A stretch of 9,561 nucleotides of DNA, from the NCBI GenBank assembly GCA_021799405.1, contig JAJZAL010000200.1:1-9561 (forward strand), read 5' to 3'. Below, piece after piece: positions 7,294 to 9,561 of this stretch. A program made the position numbers and the translations under genes. This stretch comes from Acidobacteriota bacterium. Lineage in GTDB: Bacteria > Acidobacteriota > Terriglobia > Terriglobales > Acidobacteriaceae. Each line of letters starts with the position of its first letter. Within the stretch, counting starts at the first letter, position 1. The notes below the pieces were generated by a model. It was not told where the DNA came from. It did not search any database and was given only the letters and a program-made list of their open reading frames with translations.

Positions 7294-7485
7294 CTAAAGT
7301 GTACGCAGGAGACGGGCCGGGAGCGTGATGATGGCAGCGACTAGTTCGAGCACACCTCCAACCGCAATGCCGACGAGCCGGAAGGGCAGCAGGAAGAGCC
7401 AGACCAGAGGATAGAGGACTAGAGCCAGCAGCGCTAGCGGCCAGCAGAAGACGAAAAGCAGGCACCAAAGCAAAAACTTGATCAT
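7294..7485 (-). CDS. Small two-helix membrane protein of unknown function
   Basis: The product has 63 residues and is almost wholly hydrophobic. One membrane segment spans about residues 3-32 (Leu/Trp/Phe-rich, with LVLYPLVWLFLLPF). An amphipathic or second membrane segment spans about 36-57, and the end is basic (ARLLRTL). I recall similar short proteins of the form LLWxLLFVLCWPLALLALVLYPLVWL as hypothetical proteins in other bacteria, but no function is known to me. GAGGG lies about 8 bases before the ATG at 7485. It is on the same strand as the efflux operon and ends 172 bases before the adaptor start. That gap contains the probable operator, so the gene is probably not part of the pump unit, although read-through is possible because no terminator is seen after it. 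Confidence 0.65.
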   Translation of the reverse strand: MIKFLLWCLLFVFCWPLALLALVLYPLVWLFLLPFRLVGIAVGGVLELVAAIITLPARLLRTL

Positions 7486-7585
7486 AGAGCAGACCCTCGG
7501 CAGCGTCTTGAGTCTTAACTACGCGAAAAACCGGGGATCGGTTCCGATGGAATCGCAACGGGGCGGGCATCCAATGCGCTGGAAA

Positions 7586-7623
7586 AGTGATTATTGCGAC
7601 CTCGTCGGTCGCAATGAATCACT
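7586..7623. repeat. Long near-perfect inverted repeat before the nitroreductase gene
   Basis: AGTGATT (7586-7592) and ATTGCGACC (7593-7601) pair with GGTCGCAAT (7607-7615) and AATCACT (7617-7623). This gives 16 base pairs with a single bulged G at 7616 and a five-base loop TCGTC. It ends 35 bases before the GTG start at 7659. On the minus strand the hairpin is followed by TTTT, so it could weakly stop leftward transcription, but no leftward gene lies to its right. It may instead be an operator, a leader hairpin or an extragenic palindromic repeat. Confidence 0.65.
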
Positions 7624-7647
7624 AATGCGAGCGCTAAACGTGCTCTT

Positions 7648-7654
7648 GGGAGGA
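7648..7654 (+). promoter_or_regulatory. Strong Shine-Dalgarno fixing the GTG start of the nitroreductase
   Basis: GGGAGGA ends five bases before GTG at 7659. No ATG in the same frame lies nearby upstream, and the next in-frame ATG (residue 15) would cut into the conserved N-terminal region, so the GTG is taken as the start. Confidence 0.75.
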
Positions 7655-7658
7655 ATTA

Positions 7659-8267
7659 GTGCCTGGATTTGATGAGAAGCAGAAGTATGTACCGGCGGAG
7701 ATGGGATTGGCCGAGGCAATCAGCCGGCGATGGAGTCCGCGTGCCTTTGCTGACAGGAGGATAGCGAAAGAGGATTTGCGGAGACTGTTTGAGGCCGCGC
7801 GGTGGGCGCCTTCCTCGTATAACGAGCAGCCATGGAGGTTCCTTGTTGGAATGAAGGGAGATCCGACCTACCAGGGTATTTTTGATTCGCTGACGGAATT
7901 TAACCAAGGGTGGGCGAAGTCTGCGTCTGTGCTTATTCTTACCGTAGCGCGGACTGAATTCAGCTCTAACGGCAAACCAAACCATCACGGGCTGCATGAT
8001 CTGGGTCTTGCAACGGCGATGCTTATGGTACAGGCAACCCACCTGGGGCTGCATACGCACGGGATGGCTGGCTTTGATCACGCGAAGGCGAGGGCAACGT
8101 TTGGAATTCCGCCGGGGTATGAGATGGGTGCGGTGATAGCGGTGGGGTACTTTGGGAATCCTGAGGACCTGGCAGGTGGGATGAAGGAACGCGAGATGGC
8201 CCCGCGCCAGAGGCGACCGCTGGAGGAAATTGTGCTGGCTGACTGGGCGAAGCCGGCGGAACTTTGA
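7659..8267 (+). CDS. Nitroreductase-family flavoprotein
   Basis: This 202-residue protein belongs to the FMN-dependent nitroreductase family: cytoplasmic, usually dimeric NAD(P)H oxidoreductases acting on nitroaromatics, quinones or other acceptors. The FMN-binding start is clear: RRWSPRAF (23-30) holds the conserved Arg-x-Ser-x-Arg pattern, and ARWAPSSYNEQPWRFLV (47-63) holds the usual Ala-Pro-Ser and Asn-x-Gln-Pro-Trp cluster. A helix at about 112-130 (LHDLGLATAMLMVQATHLGL) matches the family's dimer and FMN-contact helix, and IPPGYEMGAVIAVGYFG (150-166) matches the C-terminal strand. Length is normal. The physiological substrate cannot be told. Its upstream region carries the inverted repeat at 7586-7623, which may be involved in control. 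It diverges from the small membrane gene at 7485 and is followed 201 bases later by an unrelated kinase gene on the same strand. Confidence 0.92.
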   Translation: MPGFDEKQKYVPAEMGLAEAISRRWSPRAFADRRIAKEDLRRLFEAARWAPSSYNEQPWRFLVGMKGDPTYQGIFDSLTEFNQGWAKSASVLILTVARTEFSSNGKPNHHGLHDLGLATAMLMVQATHLGLHTHGMAGFDHAKARATFGIPPGYEMGAVIAVGYFGNPEDLAGGMKEREMAPRQRRPLEEIVLADWAKPAEL

Positions 8268-8468
8268 TTTCTTACTGGTGCGACAGGCCAGGGACCGTGT
8301 GTAGCCTGAGAGAGCCAGAAGCGAAATCAGCTGCGGCAGAAATGTCGCGAGTAGAGCGGCGAAGTCTGCTCACTGCGAGTTTGCGAATCGGGTGGCAGTT
8401 AGTTTAGCGGTACGCGACGGGACAGATTCGCGCAATTTTCATTTTTAGTGGATAAGGTAGCTGTAACG
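8268..8468. other. Intergenic gap between nitroreductase and lipid kinase
   Basis: The 201 bases hold no convincing gene, terminator or repeat. A weak inverted repeat (CAGGC near 8287 with GCCTG near 8306) has no T-run. An A/T-rich stretch at about 8433-8447 precedes the kinase ribosome binding site and could belong to a promoter, but no clear -35/-10 pair is visible. Confidence 0.4.
8454..8460 (+). promoter_or_regulatory. Ribosome binding site that fixes the kinase start
   Basis: AAGGTAG lies eight bases before ATG at 8469. The upstream in-frame GTG at 8448 is preceded only by an A/T-rich stretch with no ribosome binding site, so the ATG is preferred. Confidence 0.65.
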
Positions 8469-9440
8469 ATGCGGCGAATTTTTGTCTTTTACAACCCGAT
8501 CCTGGTGGCAGGCCGTGGACGCCGCGCGATGTTTGAGCGGATTGAGGAGATGCTGCGCAATGGACACGAGGCGGAAGGCCGCGAGGTGCAAGTGGCACCT
8601 ACGTTTTCCGCGACATCGGCCGGAGCGCAGGCCTCCGAGGCAGTAGAAGCGGGCTATGACACCGTGCTGGTATGTGGCGGGGATGGCACGGTGTTTCAAG
8701 TGCTGCAGGGGATCGCGGGCAAGGGTGTGTCGCTGGGGGTGATTCCGCTAGGTACTGGGAACGTAATTGCACAGAACCTTGGATTGCCACGGAATCCGGT
8801 ACGGGCGGCGCAGATGATGGTGCGCGGCCAGGCGCGCGAGGCGCGCCTCGGGCAACTGAAGGTGGCACCGGTAGGGCACCGGCAGATGAAAAGCTGGTAT
8901 TTCCTGATTTCTGCGGGCATGGGCCTGCATGCGGCGCTGATGAACCTGTCACAGATGGGCAATGGCAAGCGAATTGGCGGGCGGGCGGCCTATTTTGCCG
9001 CAGGGGCGAGGTTGCTGCTGAAGGAGCCAATCGAGGAATTTCTGCTGGAGATGACGCGGGCGAGCGGGGGCACCGTTACCGTGGAGGCATCGGAAGCGAT
9101 TGCGGTGCGTCTACCGGCGATCAACGTGTGGCGACCCGGCGGGGATTGGTTTGGGAATTCACTGCGCCTGGCGTGGATTCCTCGCTGTGAACGGATGGAT
9201 TTTTTCCGCAGCGTGCTGGCAGCGCTGACCAATCGCGTATCCGGTCCGGGCGAGGGCGAACCGGGAGGGCAGATGCGGCCGTACTACGACGACATTGTAC
9301 GGATGGTCTGCAAACCGATACCAAATTCGAAAAAGCGGTCACGGTTGCTGGTCGAGGCGGATGGTGAGGTGCTGGGGACCAGGCATCTGGAGGTGACGGT
9401 GGCCAAGGAGCGGATCTCGCTGGTGTTTCCGGCGAAATAA
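8469..9440 (+). CDS. Diacylglycerol kinase-like lipid kinase (DagK/YegS family)
   Basis: This 323-residue protein belongs to the diacylglycerol kinase catalytic-domain family (DgkB, YegS and BmrU relatives). These phosphorylate a lipid hydroxyl with ATP, on diacylglycerol or a related lipid, at the cytoplasmic membrane. Visible signatures are the N-terminal strand RRIFVFYNP (2-10), the nucleotide-binding GGDGT (70-74), and IPLGTGNVIAQNL (92-104). A C-terminal ADGE (297-300) matches the Asp-Gly-Glu that carries catalytic acidic residues in DgkB. In the family's GxGxDA motif the Asp appears replaced by His: AGMGLHAAL (149-157). Length is normal for the bacterial family. The gene begins 201 bases after the nitroreductase, probably as its own unit. 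The lipid acted on cannot be decided; glycerolipid, sphingoid base and undecaprenol-like substrates all occur among relatives. Confidence 0.9.
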   Translation: MRRIFVFYNPILVAGRGRRAMFERIEEMLRNGHEAEGREVQVAPTFSATSAGAQASEAVEAGYDTVLVCGGDGTVFQVLQGIAGKGVSLGVIPLGTGNVIAQNLGLPRNPVRAAQMMVRGQAREARLGQLKVAPVGHRQMKSWYFLISAGMGLHAALMNLSQMGNGKRIGGRAAYFAAGARLLLKEPIEEFLLEMTRASGGTVTVEASEAIAVRLPAINVWRPGGDWFGNSLRLAWIPRCERMDFFRSVLAALTNRVSGPGEGEPGGQMRPYYDDIVRMVCKPIPNSKKRSRLLVEADGEVLGTRHLEVTVAKERISLVFPAK

Positions 9441-9561
9441 GGCATTTCGGAACGAGAGTTGCGGGCCGATGCATGCAGCACTGCCGCAGATGTTGTTCTC
9501 GTGCGACAATACTGAGTTCTTCGCTCACAAGTCGATGCCAATTCTTCGTTCCGCTTTCATC
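9441..9561. other. Right-edge sequence without a supported gene
   Basis: No terminator hairpin is evident after the kinase stop. An ATG at 9535 opens a frame (MPILRSAFI) that runs off the window, but it has no visible ribosome binding site, so a gene there cannot be supported. Overlapping minus-strand frames are shadows of the kinase gene. Confidence 0.4.

Noticed and set aside
8448..8468. GTG start for the lipid kinase
   Set aside because: There is no ribosome binding site before it, and the conserved first strand begins at the ATG at 8469.
9121..9541. Minus-strand frames at the right edge
   Set aside because: They lie opposite the kinase gene and have Pro/Ser/Arg-rich shadow translations without domains.

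Overview
The window is ordinary bacterial chromosome, high in G+C and free of mobile elements, tRNA or rRNA genes and CRISPR arrays. The best guess at the source is an Acidobacteriota soil bacterium (Granulicella, Edaphobacter or Terriglobus type). This rests on the first gene, which resembles a paralogous family I associate with that group, and on the general style of the genes. It is a lineage guess, not a proof.

Layout from left to right. Bases 1-304 hold no convincing gene but contain a strong intrinsic terminator (131-180) and a possible promoter. Bases 305-1099 (+) encode an uncharacterised protein with an N-terminal Cys/His motif. Bases 1100-1293 are a palindrome-rich convergent gap with a bidirectional terminator and a 14-base tandem repeat. 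Bases 7121 down to 1294 (minus strand) are a compact three-gene operon for a tripartite RND efflux pump, in transcription order: periplasmic adaptor lipoprotein, inner-membrane RND transporter, outer-membrane channel lipoprotein. The genes are 2-3 bases apart. Upstream of the operon lies a perfect 16-bp palindrome whose half-sites match those of the E. coli AcrR operator, although no regulator gene is in the window. Next come a 63-residue membrane protein (7485 to 7294, minus), a long imperfect hairpin (7586-7623), a nitroreductase-family flavoprotein (7659-8267, +) and a diacylglycerol kinase-like lipid kinase (8469-9440, +).

The three pump genes should together form one envelope-spanning machine: the RND trimer uses the proton gradient, the adaptor bridges the periplasm and the channel crosses the outer membrane. 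The substrate cannot be read from the sequence. The nitroreductase and the lipid kinase are separate units, 201 bases apart, with no evident link to the pump.

I found no undescribed multi-gene system. The points most worth following are the AcrR-like palindrome without an adjacent regulator, the hairpin before the nitroreductase, the structured RNA ending in a terminator at the left edge, and the uncharacterised Cys/His protein.
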